Program-made: the position numbers and the translations under genes
Part shown: positions 1 through 9,067 of the stretch, one piece after another
How positions within the stretch are numbered: the stretch's first letter is position 1
Layout: each line of letters begins with the position of its first letter
Assembly: GCA_017394605.1 (NCBI GenBank)
Contig: JAFPXU010000009.1
Span: 1-46,060, forward strand
From: Clostridia bacterium
GTDB lineage: Bacteria > Bacillota_A > Clostridia > Christensenellales > CAG-138
DNA: 46,060 nucleotides
Reading direction: 5' to 3'
The notes under the pieces: generated by a model
Databases searched by the model: none
Told to the model about the DNA's origin: nothing
Seen by the model: the letters and a program-made list of their open reading frames with translations, nothing else

Positions 1-507
1 AGGGATTTCACGGCGAAGAGACCAAACGAGAAGTGGTTTACCGACGTAACGGAGTTTCATCTGAGAAACGAAAAATGCTACCTCTCGCCCATTCTGGACG
101 CCTACGGGCAGGAGATCGTGTCCTGGACCATGTCTGTTTCTCGAAACCTGGAGCAGGTCCACGACATGCTGAGAAAATCGTACGAAGCGAATCCGGGAAC
201 GGAAGGAACGATCCTGCATTCCGATCAGGGCTGGCAGTACCAGCACAGCAGTTTCGTAAAAAGCCTGAAAGAACACGGGATCCGGCAAAGCATGTCCCGT
301 AAGGGGAACAGCATGGATAACGGTTTGATGGAGAACTTCTTCGGCATCCTGAAGTGCGAGATGTTTTACGGTCAGGAATCCAGATACAAGAACATTCGGG
401 AACTCATGACCGCGATCGATAACTATATTCACTATTACAATGAACGACGGATCAAGGTAAAACTGAAAGGACGAACTCCTTCACAGTTCCGGAGTTCGTC
501 CATCTAG
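1..507 (+). CDS. IS3-family transposase OrfB, 3' part (rve/DDE integrase core)
   Basis: The open frame enters from the left edge (frame 1) and stops at TAG 505-507. It encodes the retroviral-integrase-like core of an OrfB transposase. The first catalytic Asp is in WFTDVTEFH, the second in HSDQGWQYQH and the Glu in MENFFGILKCE, giving the DD(35)E arrangement of the family. The C-terminal part contains YNERRIKVKLKGRTP, the usual OrfB ending. No frameshift or stop is visible in this part, so the element could be active. The N-terminal HTH_21 segment and the OrfA frame are outside the window. Confidence 0.92.
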   Translation, partial: RDFTAKRPNEKWFTDVTEFHLRNEKCYLSPILDAYGQEIVSWTMSVSRNLEQVHDMLRKSYEANPGTEGTILHSDQGWQYQHSSFVKSLKEHGIRQSMSRKGNSMDNGLMENFFGILKCEMFYGQESRYKNIRELMTAIDNYIHYYNERRIKVKLKGRTPSQFRSSSI

Positions 508-523
508 AAACTATTCAATTACG

Positions 524-548
524 TGTCCAACTTTTGGGGTTCACTACA
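524..548 (+). repeat. Right terminal inverted repeat of the IS3-family element
   Basis: The segment begins TGTCCAACTTTTGGGG and ends TTCACTACA, 17 bases after the orfB stop. Its position and wording match IS3/IS150-group ends. The partner repeat is outside the window, so the exact boundary is inferred. Confidence 0.65.
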
Positions 549-586
549 CAAGGACAAGCCCCTTTTGTTGTGATAGCGTGTATTTA

Positions 587-2200
587 TTAAAGCTGCGGAC
601 CGGCAGGAACAAGAGCTTTTCCGGCTTCGTTGCCGGTATATTTTATGAAGTTCTTCTGGAATCTGGAAGCCAGGTCTTTTGCCTTTGCATCCCACTCTGC
701 GGAATCTGCGTATGTATCGCGGGGATCCAGGATCGCAGGATCGACACCCGGGAGTTCCGTCGGGACTTCGAAATTGAAATAAGGAATGACCTTGGTCGGA
801 GCTTTCAGGACGTCACCATTCAGAATGGCATCGATGATTCCACGGGTATCCTTGATGGAGATACGTTTTCCGGTTCCGTTCCAGCCTGTGTTGACAAGAT
901 ACGCTTTTGCACCGTTCTTTTCCATTCTCTTGACAAGCTCCTGTGCGTACTTGGTCGGATGCAGCTCCAAGAATGCCTGACCGAAGCAGGCGGAGAACGT
1001 CGGGGTCGGTTCCGTGATGCCGCGCTCTGTTCCTGCGAGTTTTGCAGTAAACCCGGACAGGAAATAATACTGCGTCTGTTCAGGAGTCAGAATGGAAACG
1101 GGAGGAAGTACGCCGAACGCATCCGCGGAAAGGAAGATGACGTTTTCAGCCGCAGGACCTGAAGACGTCGGGCGAACGTTCAGAACGATCTTTTCAATAT
1201 GATCGATCGGGTAGGATACGCGGGTGTTTTCCGTGACGGACTTATCCGCAAAATCAAGCTTTCCGTTCTCATCGCAGGTAACATTTTCAAGCAGAGCATT
1301 ACGCTTGATCGCGTTGTAGATGTCCGGCTCCGATTCCTTATCCAGGTTAATAACCTTTGCATAGCAGCCGCCTTCAAAGTTGAAAACGCCGTTATCGTCC
1401 CAGCCATGTTCGTCATCGCCGATGAGGAGACGTTTCGGGTCGGTGGAAAGGGTCGTTTTGCCTGTTCCGGAAAGACCGAAGAAGATAGCGGTATTTTCGC
1501 CCTTCATATCCGTGTTCGCAGAGCAGTGCATGGAAGCGATTCCCTGCAGCGGGAGATAATAATTCATCATGGAGAACATGCCTTTTTTCATTTCTCCGCC
1601 GTACCAGGTGTTGAGGATGACCTGCTCGCGGGAAGTGACATTGAACAGAACGGCGGTTTCCGAATTGAGGCCGAGTTCTTTATAGTTCTCCACTTTTGCT
1701 TTGGAAGCGGTATAAACGACGAAGTTGGGTTCGAAGTTCTCAAGTTCTTTTGCCGTCGGCTTAATGAACATATTCTCAACAAAATGTGCCTGCCAGGCGA
1801 CTTCCATGATGAACCGCACTGCCATACGGGTGTCCTCGTTCGCGCCGCAGAAAGCATCCACAACATACAGATCCTTGTTGGAAAGCTGATCAACTGCGAT
1901 CTTCTTGCAGGTTTCCCATACTTTCTCTGTGGCGACATGGTTGTCGTTCGGATACTCGGGGGTCGTCCACCACACCGTGTCCTTGGAATGTTCGTCCATG
2001 ACAATGTATTTATCTTTTGGGGAACGTCCGGTATAGATACCAGTCATAACGTTGACGGCGTCAAGCTCGGTAAGCTGACCCTTGTCATACCCGGTAAGCG
2101 AAGGATCCATCTCGTCTTTGAAAAGCTGCTCATACGAGGGGTTGTAGCTGATACTTTTGGTTCCTTTGATACCATACTTTGTCAAATCAAGTGCTGCCAT
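587..2200 (-). CDS. pckA: Phosphoenolpyruvate carboxykinase (ATP)
   Basis: PckA interconverts oxaloacetate + ATP and PEP + CO2 + ADP in the cytoplasm. In fermentative anaerobes it often runs toward oxaloacetate and gains ATP. The 537-residue product matches the family (E. coli about 540). Visible signatures are TGRSPKDKY near residue 57, WYGGEMKKG near 199, the P-loop [11 protein letters not shown] at 242-252, the metal/kinase-2 motif GDDEHGW at 261-267, and [10 protein letters not shown] near 326. The frame is open upstream to 2278, but the ATG at 2200 has an AGAAAGGA SD at proper spacing and yields the usual N-terminus. A second ATG lies two codons upstream. The gene stands alone on the minus strand, with an IS3 end just past its stop. 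Confidence 0.97.
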   Translation of the reverse strand: MAALDLTKYGIKGTKSISYNPSYEQLFKDEMDPSLTGYDKGQLTELDAVNVMTGIYTGRSPKDKYIVMDEHSKDTVWWTTPEYPNDNHVATEKVWETCKKIAVDQLSNKDLYVVDAFCGANEDTRMAVRFIMEVAWQAHFVENMFIKPTAKELENFEPNFVVYTASKAKVENYKELGLNSETAVLFNVTSREQVILNTWYGGEMKKGMFSMMNYYLPLQGIASMHCSANTDMKGENTAIFFGLSGTGKTTLSTDPKRLLIGDDEHGWDDNGVFNFEGGCYAKVINLDKESEPDIYNAIKRNALLENVTCDENGKLDFADKSVTENTRVSYPIDHIEKIVLNVRPTSSGPAAENVIFLSADAFGVLPPVSILTPEQTQYYFLSGFTAKLAGTERGITEPTPTFSACFGQAFLELHPTKYAQELVKRMEKNGAKAYLVNTGWNGTGKRISIKDTRGIIDAILNGDVLKAPTKVIPYFNFEVPTELPGVDPAILDPRDTYADSAEWDAKAKDLASRFQKNFIKYTGNEAGKALVPAGPQL

Positions 2201-2279
2201 ATACATATCCTTTCTGATGATAATGATTTCATAAAAAACTGATATTTTACTAAATAATAGCAAACTGTCCTGCAACAAA

Positions 2280-2307
2280 ATTATACATGAAACCGCCTAA
2301 AAAGCAA
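2280..2307 (-). promoter_or_regulatory. Probable pckA promoter
   Basis: On the minus strand a perfect TATAAT (2280-2285) lies 16 bases downstream of a weak TTGCTT (2302-2307). It would give a leader of about 75 bases before the pckA start. No operator was recognised. Confidence 0.5.
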
Positions 2308-2397
2308 TAACTGTCAGAGGGAGACAACGCATAAAAACATAGGGATTTGTTACTCCTAAATGCAGGTCTATACAAATATGAACCGGATATCCATAAT

Positions 2398-2429
2398 AAA
2401 AAAGCAGGATGTTCTCACGAACATCCTGC
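2398..2429 (-). terminator. Intrinsic terminator of the Ig-like/SH3 surface protein gene
   Basis: A perfect 11-bp stem (2404-2414 with 2419-2429) with a 4-base loop is followed on the minus strand by a run of six T (A run at 2398-2403). It lies 28 bases past the stop of the gene ending at 2457. Confidence 0.92.
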
Positions 2430-2456
2430 CTGTTTATCGGAATGGATTGGATTTGA

Positions 2457-4814
2457 TCAGGAAACGCTTCCGAACATCTTGTAGATGTAGCCGGTCTCGC
2501 CGTTTACGTCAACAACGTACCAGTCACCGCTCGCGCCCTTCAGGGAGTAGGTGGAACCGAGCGTAGCATGTCCCATCTTGCTGTATGTGGTTCCGGGTCC
2601 TTTACGGATGTACACATAGCGCGTGCAGTTGATGATGGTAACCTTGGTCGCGGTTGCGAGGCCACCGGTGGTCGTCGTCGGGACGGTCGGTGCGACCGGT
2701 GCGGTCTCTTCGGGTACATAGCCTTTTTCAGACTCGGAGATCGGTTTCAGGTAGTTCTTCCAGATATAGGCTTTATCATAACCAAACTGGATCTGATACC
2801 AGCCGCCGGACTCTCCAACGATCTTGTACTTGCAGCCGTAAGGCGCGTAACCCATGGACTTGGATGTTCCGGACGGTTTCTCGCGGACATTGACGCGGCT
2901 CTTGCAATTAACGACGATGCCCCAGCGTGAAAGCGAACTGACTACCGTTACCTGACATGTGGCGACCTTGCCGCCTGCTGTTGCGGAAACGGTTGCAGTT
3001 CCGACTTGCAGACCCTTGATCTTTCCGCTGTCCGTTACGGATACGATGGAGGAGTTGGAAGTTTTCCAGACCATCGATGTAATCGTGGCGTTAGCTGGGG
3101 AAGCAACCGGCGTAAGAGTCGTGGAATCTCCGAGGAGAAGCTCCAGCGTGGAGGATTTGAACTTCAGGCTGGTGAGAGTTACCTTCGGTACGACGCACAC
3201 ATAGCAGTATGCATATCGGGTCTCGCCGCCGCAGTCAACCGAGGCCTTTACGATCCCGTTGCCAGGCGAAACGGCATAGACCTGACCATTCTGATCGACA
3301 TCGATAATGCCCGTTCCGGTCACTACTTCCCATTTGATAGGATCGTAATCCGCATCTGTCGGATATACGGTCGCGGTCAGAACATAGGTATCCCCGGCAA
3401 CCAGATTCAGACTGCCCGTGCTCATATGAATGGACATTGCGGCTGTCTTGTTGACGATAACAGCCTGATCTGTCGAAACGATATCGCGAGTATTGCCCGG
3501 ATCAGCATAATAGATCGTGATTTTGGTATCGCCTTCCTCAAATGGTTTGGAAGAGAAGGTGTAAGCGTTTGTTTCATATTCGGAAGAGTCCGAATAAGAA
3601 ACTTTAACGATCATTCCGGTCGGGTCAAAGGATTCGCCAACGTTGTATTTCGTTTTGTTAGGCGGAGCAACAATTGTCAGTTTCGTCGGATAAATGAGAT
3701 TAACATCAAATTCGTCTGTTTTGACAACACCGTTTTCCGAATAGGAAATGACGATTGTTTTCCATGTCTTGTCAAAATCGGCAGTGGTAAACGGACCTAC
3801 CTGACTGATTGTATAATCAGTGATGACTTTCGTTTTTCCGTTGGTGTATTTTGCGGTGACGATCATTCCCTTCGGATCAAAGGTTTCTCCGCAATGATAA
3901 TTTAACTTATCCGGTTTTTGCGTGACTTCGATTTTGTCAAGCACAACAACGTTGACAGTCAGTGTCGTTGTAACCGTAATGCCGCCGGAAGTATAACTCA
4001 GCAGGAAGGTATGGCTTCCGTTCATGGCGTCCTCATCCGTGAACGTGTAGTTTTTATCATAGGAAGGCGTTACGGTCTTTTCGGAGCCGTCATCAAATGT
4101 AGCGGTCACGACCATGCCGGCGGGATCCAGCTTCTGCCCGACCGTATAATCCACTTTTTTCGGGTTGGCTTTGATAGTCAAAGATACCGGCTTGTTGATC
4201 TTGACCGTAACACTAGCCGTATCGTACACCGTGATTCCGCCCTCGCTATAGGAGACGGTGATGTCAACAGAACCCTTAACCGCGTCATCTTCCGTAAAAG
4301 CGGTTGTGGGCGCGTACTGATAATTCGTGACGACCTTGCTCGGGACAGAAGATGGGTCATAAGAGGCGGTAACGACCATCAGGTTCGGATCGAACTTTTC
4401 ACCTACCATGTAATAGTCTTTGCCGGGAAGGAATGTGATTGCGATTTTGTCGAGTTTATAGACAGTGACCTCAATCTCTTTACCCGAAGCACAGGCAACT
4501 GTGACACCGTTTTTCGTATAGGTGTAATTAACCTTGACGCCGGTGCCGACGTCGCCAACTTCAAACGGTGTGGTCCTGAATTTCAGCCCGGAAGCGTTAT
4601 GCTTGATGATTTCGGTAGAAGAGTCATCATATGTGACCGTAAATGTCAGACCATCCGGATTGAATTTTTCACCTACCGCATAGGTATCCTTTTTCAAGGT
4701 GCTTGCGGAGACGACCTCTATGCTGACGGGTTTTTTGTCGGCGGCCAGCGCGATCGCGGGGATCAGCATCATAACAGCCAGAACCGTAAGCAATATTGCA
4801 ATAGTACGTTTCAT
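2457..4814 (-). CDS. Secreted multidomain surface protein: five Big_3, two Big_2, two SH3 domains
   Basis: This 785-residue exported protein starts with a signal peptide (KR, hydrophobic stretch, AIALAAD; cleavage near residue 25). Five group-3 bacterial Ig-like repeats follow at about 31-118, 123-206, 211-290, 294-375 and 378-455, each with the Y.VG..F/LDP.G/L..V.A.Y.D signature. Two group-2 Ig-like domains lie at about 460-543 and 547-626. Two bacterial SH3 domains (632-692 and 724-784), with VNVREKPSG and VYIRKGPGT motifs, are separated by a Pro/Thr-rich linker. SH3 domains of this type usually bind the cell wall, so the likely role is a wall-associated adhesin or scaffold; no catalytic domain is seen. 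ATG 4814 has an AAAGGA SD nine bases upstream; a TTG three codons earlier is less likely. No sortase motif is present. Confidence 0.9.
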   Translation of the reverse strand: MKRTIAILLTVLAVMMLIPAIALAADKKPVSIEVVSASTLKKDTYAVGEKFNPDGLTFTVTYDDSSTEIIKHNASGLKFRTTPFEVGDVGTGVKVNYTYTKNGVTVACASGKEIEVTVYKLDKIAITFLPGKDYYMVGEKFDPNLMVVTASYDPSSVPSKVVTNYQYAPTTAFTEDDAVKGSVDITVSYSEGGITVYDTASVTVKINKPVSLTIKANPKKVDYTVGQKLDPAGMVVTATFDDGSEKTVTPSYDKNYTFTDEDAMNGSHTFLLSYTSGGITVTTTLTVNVVVLDKIEVTQKPDKLNYHCGETFDPKGMIVTAKYTNGKTKVITDYTISQVGPFTTADFDKTWKTIVISYSENGVVKTDEFDVNLIYPTKLTIVAPPNKTKYNVGESFDPTGMIVKVSYSDSSEYETNAYTFSSKPFEEGDTKITIYYADPGNTRDIVSTDQAVIVNKTAAMSIHMSTGSLNLVAGDTYVLTATVYPTDADYDPIKWEVVTGTGIIDVDQNGQVYAVSPGNGIVKASVDCGGETRYAYCYVCVVPKVTLTSLKFKSSTLELLLGDSTTLTPVASPANATITSMVWKTSNSSIVSVTDSGKIKGLQVGTATVSATAGGKVATCQVTVVSSLSRWGIVVNCKSRVNVREKPSGTSKSMGYAPYGCKYKIVGESGGWYQIQFGYDKAYIWKNYLKPISESEKGYVPEETAPVAPTVPTTTTGGLATATKVTIINCTRYVYIRKGPGTTYSKMGHATLGSTYSLKGASGDWYVVDVNGETGYIYKMFGSVS

Positions 4815-4840
4815 GTAAACCAATCCTTTCTATGTACATG

Positions 4841-4846
4841 ATTATA
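4841..4846 (-). promoter_or_regulatory. Candidate -10 element for the surface protein gene
   Basis: TATAAT is read on the minus strand 27 bases before the ATG at 4814. The -35 region is poor. A second candidate further upstream (TTTACT, 18 bases, TATACT) is also plausible. The rest of the 4815-5079 gap shows nothing recognisable. Confidence 0.4.
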
Positions 4847-5079
4847 CCAATACTGGGTATACTAAAATCACAGTGAGTATAGCATACGAAGTCCAAAAAA
4901 GTAAAGAATACTGGGCTTTTCTGGCATTTCTCCACTTATGAACAAACTGTGAAATAATCGATTTCCGGTCAATATGTAGTAGCTTTTTTAATAAAAATCC
5001 ACTAGTTATGGAAAATCACGTCACAAAAAATTTATAATTTCCTAGACAGAAAACCGACTGTTTCGATATACGGAGGAGG

Positions 5080-5400
5080 TTATTTCTTTTTGCAGTCCAG
5101 CGGACAGTCCTCCGGGCAGGTTTCCTCGTCGCATTCTTCCCATTGCTTCATCCGCTCGTCGAAGATTCTGGAAAGCTCATCGAATTTTCCGTCGTCCGCC
5201 GGGAGAAACTCCTCGAGATCATCATGAATGACGATCTTCATGATATAAACATCCAACGGTTCGTCGCTTTCCTCGCTCGGTTCCGCGTCGATCAGAGCGG
5301 CGTATTCCTGACCTTCGTAATCAAAATAATCGATCACTTCCAAGTCAAACTCGTTTCCGTTTTCGTCGGAAAAGGTAACAAGATCACGTTCTTCTTCCAT
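5080..5400 (-). CDS. DUF1292 family protein with cysteine-rich tail
   Basis: This small, very acidic protein (106 residues) of the DUF1292/YrzB family is common in Firmicutes and has no assigned function. The core is recognisable from ITF/VTFSDENGNEFDLEVID near the N-terminus, followed by YEGQEYAAL. The C-terminal 20 residues hold four Cys in a C-x4-C-x3-C-x3-C pattern ending in KKK, which could bind a metal. ATG 5400 is preferred because AGGAAGG lies about eight bases upstream; a TTG two codons earlier is possible. It is divergent from the regulator at 5677 and has no operon partner here. In many relatives it sits near ruvX/yqgF, which is not seen in this window. Confidence 0.85.
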   Translation of the reverse strand: MEEERDLVTFSDENGNEFDLEVIDYFDYEGQEYAALIDAEPSEESDEPLDVYIMKIVIHDDLEEFLPADDGKFDELSRIFDERMKQWEECDEETCPEDCPLDCKKK

Positions 5401-5528
5401 ATGCAAATACCTTCCTACCTATATTTCTATATGTATCCTCATTTATCATCTTACCCCCGTGAATGGCAAAAAAAAAGCGAACAGATGATGAACAATATTT
5501 GACGAGAAAAAGAACCCGGTCCGTTCCC

Positions 5529-5558
5529 TTGTGAAGAAAGAAAACGGCATGATATACT
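5529..5558 (+). promoter_or_regulatory. Candidate upstream promoter of the regulator gene
   Basis: TTGTGA, an 18-base spacer and TATACT. It would give a leader of about 110 bases before the ATG at 5677. The AT-rich stretch between this site and the next holds no clear hairpin. Confidence 0.4.
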
Positions 5559-5627
5559 ATAGTTAGTTCAGTATTGTCTTAAATCAAAAAAACTTTTTGC
5601 CTTTCATAAAAAAATTGTCCTTTTGTG

Positions 5628-5657
5628 TTGAAAATATATAAAATCATGCATTATAGT
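5628..5657 (+). promoter_or_regulatory. Candidate proximal promoter of the regulator gene
   Basis: TTGAAA, an 18-base spacer and TATAGT. The predicted start is near 5664, so the SD would lie almost at the 5' end of the mRNA. Confidence 0.45.
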
Positions 5658-5676
5658 TATCAGTGGGAGCGGGTTT

Positions 5677-6318
5677 ATGGATCTGGAATTAATGCGTCGA
5701 ATTGCAAAAGCAATAGCAGCCGAGTTCGGAAACAACTGCGAAGTAATCGTTCATGATCTGAAGGCGGAAGACCTGGATCATACGATCGTTGCGGCGGAAA
5801 ACGGTCAGGTCTCAAACCGCCAGCTCGGGGACGGCCCCTCGAGGATCGTTCTCGAAACACTTCAGCATAAAGAGCGTGTTCCCGAAGACATGCTGGCATA
5901 TCTTACAAAAACGCATGACGGCAGAGTACTGAAATCCAGCACCGTATTTCTGAAGGATTCAGACGGCTGTGTGGAGGGCGTTCTTTCCATCAATTACGAC
6001 ATTACGGAAATGATTATGGCGGAGAGAGCGATCGACTCTCTTCTGAATCATCGGGACATCAAGGAAGAACAGCCCAAAAATATACCGCAAAGCGTGAACG
6101 AGCTACTTGACGATCTTATCGAGCAGAGTGTGAAAATCGTCGGAAAACCCGTAGCCATGATGAATAAGGAAGACAAGACGAAGGCCATAAAGTTTCTGAA
6201 CGATTCCGGCGCATTTCTGATTACCCGGAGCGGAGACAAGGTTTCCCATTACTTCGGAATTTCCAAGTACACGCTATATTCCTATATTGATATCAAAACA
6301 AAGAAAAACGAGGCCTAA
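5677..6318 (+). CDS. YheO/DauR-family transcriptional regulator (PAS_6 + HTH_22)
   Basis: This 213-residue cytoplasmic regulator has two recognisable parts. The N-terminal PAS-like YheO domain (about 1-115) includes CEVIVHDL and [15 protein letters not shown]. The C-terminal helix-turn-helix of the HTH_22 type (about 150-208) ends in [27 protein letters not shown]. In E. coli the relative DauR controls D-arginine/amino-acid catabolism genes; other members sit beside amino-acid or purine catabolic operons. Here it lies 73 bases upstream of ygeY on the same strand, so it is probably the local regulator of ygeY-ygeW. The start ATG follows GGGAGCGGG. The PAS domain suggests a small-molecule ligand, which cannot be named from sequence. 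Confidence 0.88.
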   Translation: MDLELMRRIAKAIAAEFGNNCEVIVHDLKAEDLDHTIVAAENGQVSNRQLGDGPSRIVLETLQHKERVPEDMLAYLTKTHDGRVLKSSTVFLKDSDGCVEGVLSINYDITEMIMAERAIDSLLNHRDIKEEQPKNIPQSVNELLDDLIEQSVKIVGKPVAMMNKEDKTKAIKFLNDSGAFLITRSGDKVSHYFGISKYTLYSYIDIKTKKNEA

Positions 6319-6391
6319 ATCGGATACGGTATCAATCCGCGGAGAGAAAGGCGGAATGAACAATATTACAAAAAGAAAGGAAACTATGATT

Positions 6392-7753
6392 ATGGATGTA
6401 AACGCCGTAAAAAAAGCAGCAGAACAGTATCTGCCCCAGATGACACGCTTTTTGCGTGACCTGATCGCCATTCCCAGCGAGAGCTGTGAAGAAGAAGGCG
6501 TTATCCGCCGCACGATCAAGGAGATGGAAGCGCTCGGCTTTGATGAGGCTTTTATTGATCCGGAAGGCAACGCGCTGGGCTATGTCGGGACAGGGGACAA
6601 GATCATAGCGTTTGACGGCCATATCGACACGGTCGGAATCGGAAACATCGACAACTGGAAAGAGGATCCGTATAAAGGATACGAGACGGACGATATTATT
6701 TACGGCCGCGGCGGTTCCGATCAGGAAGGCGGCGTGGTCTCTGCTGTTTACGGTGCCAAAATCATGAAGGATCTCGGTCTGATTCCGGAAGGATATAAAG
6801 TGCTTGTTACTGCAACCGTTCAGGAAGAAGACTGCGACGGACTTTGCTGGCAGTACATTCACAACGAAGACGGAATTACGCCGGAATTCGTAGTTTCCAC
6901 AGAACCGACTGACGGCGGCATTTACCGCGGACATCGCGGACGCATGGAAATCCGCGTGGACGTTGCCGGCGTTTCCTGCCACGGAAGCGCACCGGAACGC
7001 GGTGACAACGCTATATACAAAATGGCCGAGATCTGCCTCCAGGTTAAGCAGCTGAACGAGAACGGATGCGGAAAAGACGACGAGATCAAGGGTCTTGTGA
7101 AAATGCTGGAGCCCGAGTTCAATCCGGATCATTATGAGGATGCCAGATTCCTCGGACGCGGAACCTGCACGATCTCCCAGATCTTCTATACGAGTCCGAG
7201 CCGCTGCGCCGTTGCGGATTCCTGCGCGATTTCCATCGACCGCCGCATGACGGCCGGTGAAACATGGGATTCCTGCCTGAAGGAGATCGCGGATCTTCCT
7301 GCGTGCAAGAAGTACGGCGCGAAGGTTTCCATGTATATGTACGACAGACCCGCATGGACCGGCCTGAAATATGAAACCGAATGCTATTTCCCGACCTGGA
7401 TCAATAAAGAAACCGCTTCCCATGTGCAGGCGCTCGCAGACGCGCACAAGGCTCTTTACGGAGAGAAGCGCATGGGACATCCCGATACAAAAGAACTCCG
7501 TAACAGGCCTCTGATCGATAAATGGACGTTCTCCACCAACGGCGTCTCCATCCAGGGCAGATACGGTATCCCCTGCGTTGGATTCGGCCCCGGCGCAGAA
7601 TCTCAGGCACATGCGCCGAACGAGATCACCTGGAAGGAAGATCTGGTCCGCTGCGCTGCCGTATATGCGCTGACCCCGTATTTCTATAAGGGCAAGGATG
7701 AGGATGACGTCTGCCAGTTCCGCGCCGGAAAAACCAACAACGACATCAAATAA
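6392..7753 (+). CDS. ygeY: YgeY family M20-type metallohydrolase (selenium/purine-cluster linked)
   Basis: YgeY is a cytoplasmic M20 peptidase/deacylase-family enzyme. Its substrate is not established with certainty, but it clusters with ygeX, ygeW, ssnA and xanthine dehydrogenase genes in anaerobic purine breakdown. The 453-residue product aligns from [15 protein letters not shown] (17-31). Metal-binding motifs are GHIDT (H77, D79), [10 protein letters not shown] (D110), QEED (E145/E146), STEPT (E171) and a C-terminal SQAHAPNE His. ATG 6392 and ATG 6386 share an AGAAAGGA SD; the first agrees better with the E. coli protein start. Longer upstream frames overlap the regulator and lack support. 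ygeW follows 27 bases later, so co-transcription is likely. Confidence 0.93.
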   Translation: MDVNAVKKAAEQYLPQMTRFLRDLIAIPSESCEEEGVIRRTIKEMEALGFDEAFIDPEGNALGYVGTGDKIIAFDGHIDTVGIGNIDNWKEDPYKGYETDDIIYGRGGSDQEGGVVSAVYGAKIMKDLGLIPEGYKVLVTATVQEEDCDGLCWQYIHNEDGITPEFVVSTEPTDGGIYRGHRGRMEIRVDVAGVSCHGSAPERGDNAIYKMAEICLQVKQLNENGCGKDDEIKGLVKMLEPEFNPDHYEDARFLGRGTCTISQIFYTSPSRCAVADSCAISIDRRMTAGETWDSCLKEIADLPACKKYGAKVSMYMYDRPAWTGLKYETECYFPTWINKETASHVQALADAHKALYGEKRMGHPDTKELRNRPLIDKWTFSTNGVSIQGRYGIPCVGFGPGAESQAHAPNEITWKEDLVRCAAVYALTPYFYKGKDEDDVCQFRAGKTNNDIK

Positions 7754-7780
7754 AAATAAATACAGAGCAGGAGAAAAAAT

Positions 7781-8974
7781 ATGAGTAATGTAAAACAGTT
7801 TACGGATATTCTCGATTCGCTGGATTGCTCCGAGATGTATGAGGGTGATTTCTTCCTTACATGGGAAAAATCACAGGACGAGATCAAAGCGGTTTTCACC
7901 GTTGCCGACGCACTGCGTCATCTCCGCGAGAACAATATTTCCACCAAGATCTTTGATTCCGGTCTTGGCATTTCCCTGTTCCGTGACAACAGCACGAGGA
8001 CAAGGTTTTCCTTCGCTTCCGCCTGCAATCTGCTGGGTCTGGAAGTTCAGGATCTGGATGAGGGCAAAAGCCAGATTGCGCACGGCGAAACGGTTCGCGA
8101 AACAGCCAACATGATTTCCTTCATGGCGGACGCGATCGGAATCCGTGATGACATGTATATCGGGAAAGGCAACACCTACATGCACTCCGTTGTTGACGCC
8201 GTTACGGAAGGACATAAAGCAGGTGTTCTGGAGCAGAAACCAACTTTGGTCAATCTTCAGTGCGACATCGACCATCCGACCCAGTGCATGGCGGATACGC
8301 TTCACATCATCCATGAAATGGGCGGTATGGAGAACCTGAAAGGGAAAAAGGTCGCTATGACATGGGCATACAGCCCCAGCTACGGCAAGCCGCTGTCCGT
8401 TCCGCAGGGCGTAATCGGTCTGATGACAAGATTCGGAATGGATGTAACGCTCGCTTATCCGGAAGGATACGAGGTTATGGAAGATGTCGTGGAAGTCGCG
8501 AAGAAGAATGCTGAGACCTACGGCGGACAGTTCAAGATCACGAACTCCATGGAAGAAGCGTTCAAGGATGCGGATATCGTGTATCCGAAGAGCTGGGCGC
8601 CCTTCAAAGCAATGGAAGAACGCACCGAGTTGTATGCCAAGGGCGATATGGACGGAATCAAAGCGCTCGAAAAACGTCTGCTCGCACAGAACGCCGAGCA
8701 TAAGGACTGGACCTGCACCGAAGAGCTGATGAAGACGACGAAAGACGGAAAAGCGCTTTATCTGCACTGTCTGCCTGCCGATATTACAGGTGTTTCCTGC
8801 GAAGCCGGTGAAGTCGACGCATCCGTATTTGATCGTTATCGCGATCCGCTTTACAAGGAAGCTTCCTTCAAGCCGTATATCATCGCTGCCATGATCTTCC
8901 TTGCAAAGGTCAAGGATCCTTCCGCGAAGCTGAAAGAACTCGAAGAGTCAGCAAAACTGAGGGCCAATACCTGA
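7781..8974 (+). CDS. ygeW: Knotted carbamoyltransferase YgeW
   Basis: YgeW belongs to the aspartate/ornithine transcarbamylase superfamily. Family members have a knotted fold and an unknown second substrate. The product is 397 residues (E. coli 396). The carbamoyl-phosphate loop STRTR is at 71-75, followed by FSFASACNLLGLEVQDL. DHPTQCMADT and HCLPADITG are the other active-site segments, and the YgeW-specific FMADAIGIRDD is present. The SD CAGGAG is seven bases upstream of ATG. Together with ygeY it is thought to handle the diaminopropionate/ureido products of purine or related catabolism; the diaminopropionate ammonia-lyase ygeX, dihydropyrimidinase hydA and ssnA are not in this window. A strong terminator follows. 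Confidence 0.94.
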   Translation: MSNVKQFTDILDSLDCSEMYEGDFFLTWEKSQDEIKAVFTVADALRHLRENNISTKIFDSGLGISLFRDNSTRTRFSFASACNLLGLEVQDLDEGKSQIAHGETVRETANMISFMADAIGIRDDMYIGKGNTYMHSVVDAVTEGHKAGVLEQKPTLVNLQCDIDHPTQCMADTLHIIHEMGGMENLKGKKVAMTWAYSPSYGKPLSVPQGVIGLMTRFGMDVTLAYPEGYEVMEDVVEVAKKNAETYGGQFKITNSMEEAFKDADIVYPKSWAPFKAMEERTELYAKGDMDGIKALEKRLLAQNAEHKDWTCTEELMKTTKDGKALYLHCLPADITGVSCEAGEVDASVFDRYRDPLYKEASFKPYIIAAMIFLAKVKDPSAKLKELEESAKLRANT

Positions 8975-8980
8975 TAATCA

Positions 8981-9009
8981 TGGATTAACGGGCGGTAATA
9001 GGGTATAAT
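8981..9009 (+). promoter_or_regulatory. Candidate promoter for the metallophosphoesterase genes, abutting the ygeW terminator
   Basis: A perfect TATAAT (9004-9009) lies 17 bases after a poor TGGATT (8981-8986). The expected start near 9015 falls at the base of the ygeW terminator hairpin, so the transcript would begin with that hairpin. Confidence 0.4.
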
Positions 9010-9012
9010 AAC

Positions 9013-9046
9013 AATCAGGCATGTGTTCTGCACATGCCTGATTTTT
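9013..9046 (+). terminator. Intrinsic terminator of the ygeY-ygeW unit
   Basis: A perfect 13-bp stem (9013-9025 with 9031-9043) with a 5-base loop runs into five T. It lies 38 bases after the ygeW stop. Confidence 0.9.
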
Positions 9047-9067
9047 GAAAAGAAAGAGCCATTCGGA

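Larger units (their letters stand above)
1..548 (+). mobile_element. IS3-family insertion sequence, right part only
   Basis: The window opens inside an IS3-family (IS150-like) element. Visible parts are the 3' portion of orfB and the right terminal inverted repeat. The terminal repeat reads TGTCCAACTTTTGGGG and runs to about position 548, ending in ...TTCACTACA, typical of this group. The left end, orfA and the frameshift window lie outside the window, so element length and target duplication cannot be judged. The right end lies only 38 bases from the pckA stop codon on the opposite strand. Confidence 0.8.

Noticed and set aside
549..586. pckA terminator between its stop and the IS3 end
   Set aside because: Only a poor five-pair stem with a wobble and no T run on the minus strand is seen. 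The real terminator may have been displaced by the IS or is absent.
1199..2242. Long open frame (347 codons) on the plus strand opposite pckA
   Set aside because: It is a shadow of the GC-biased codons of pckA. It has no SD and no recognisable motif.
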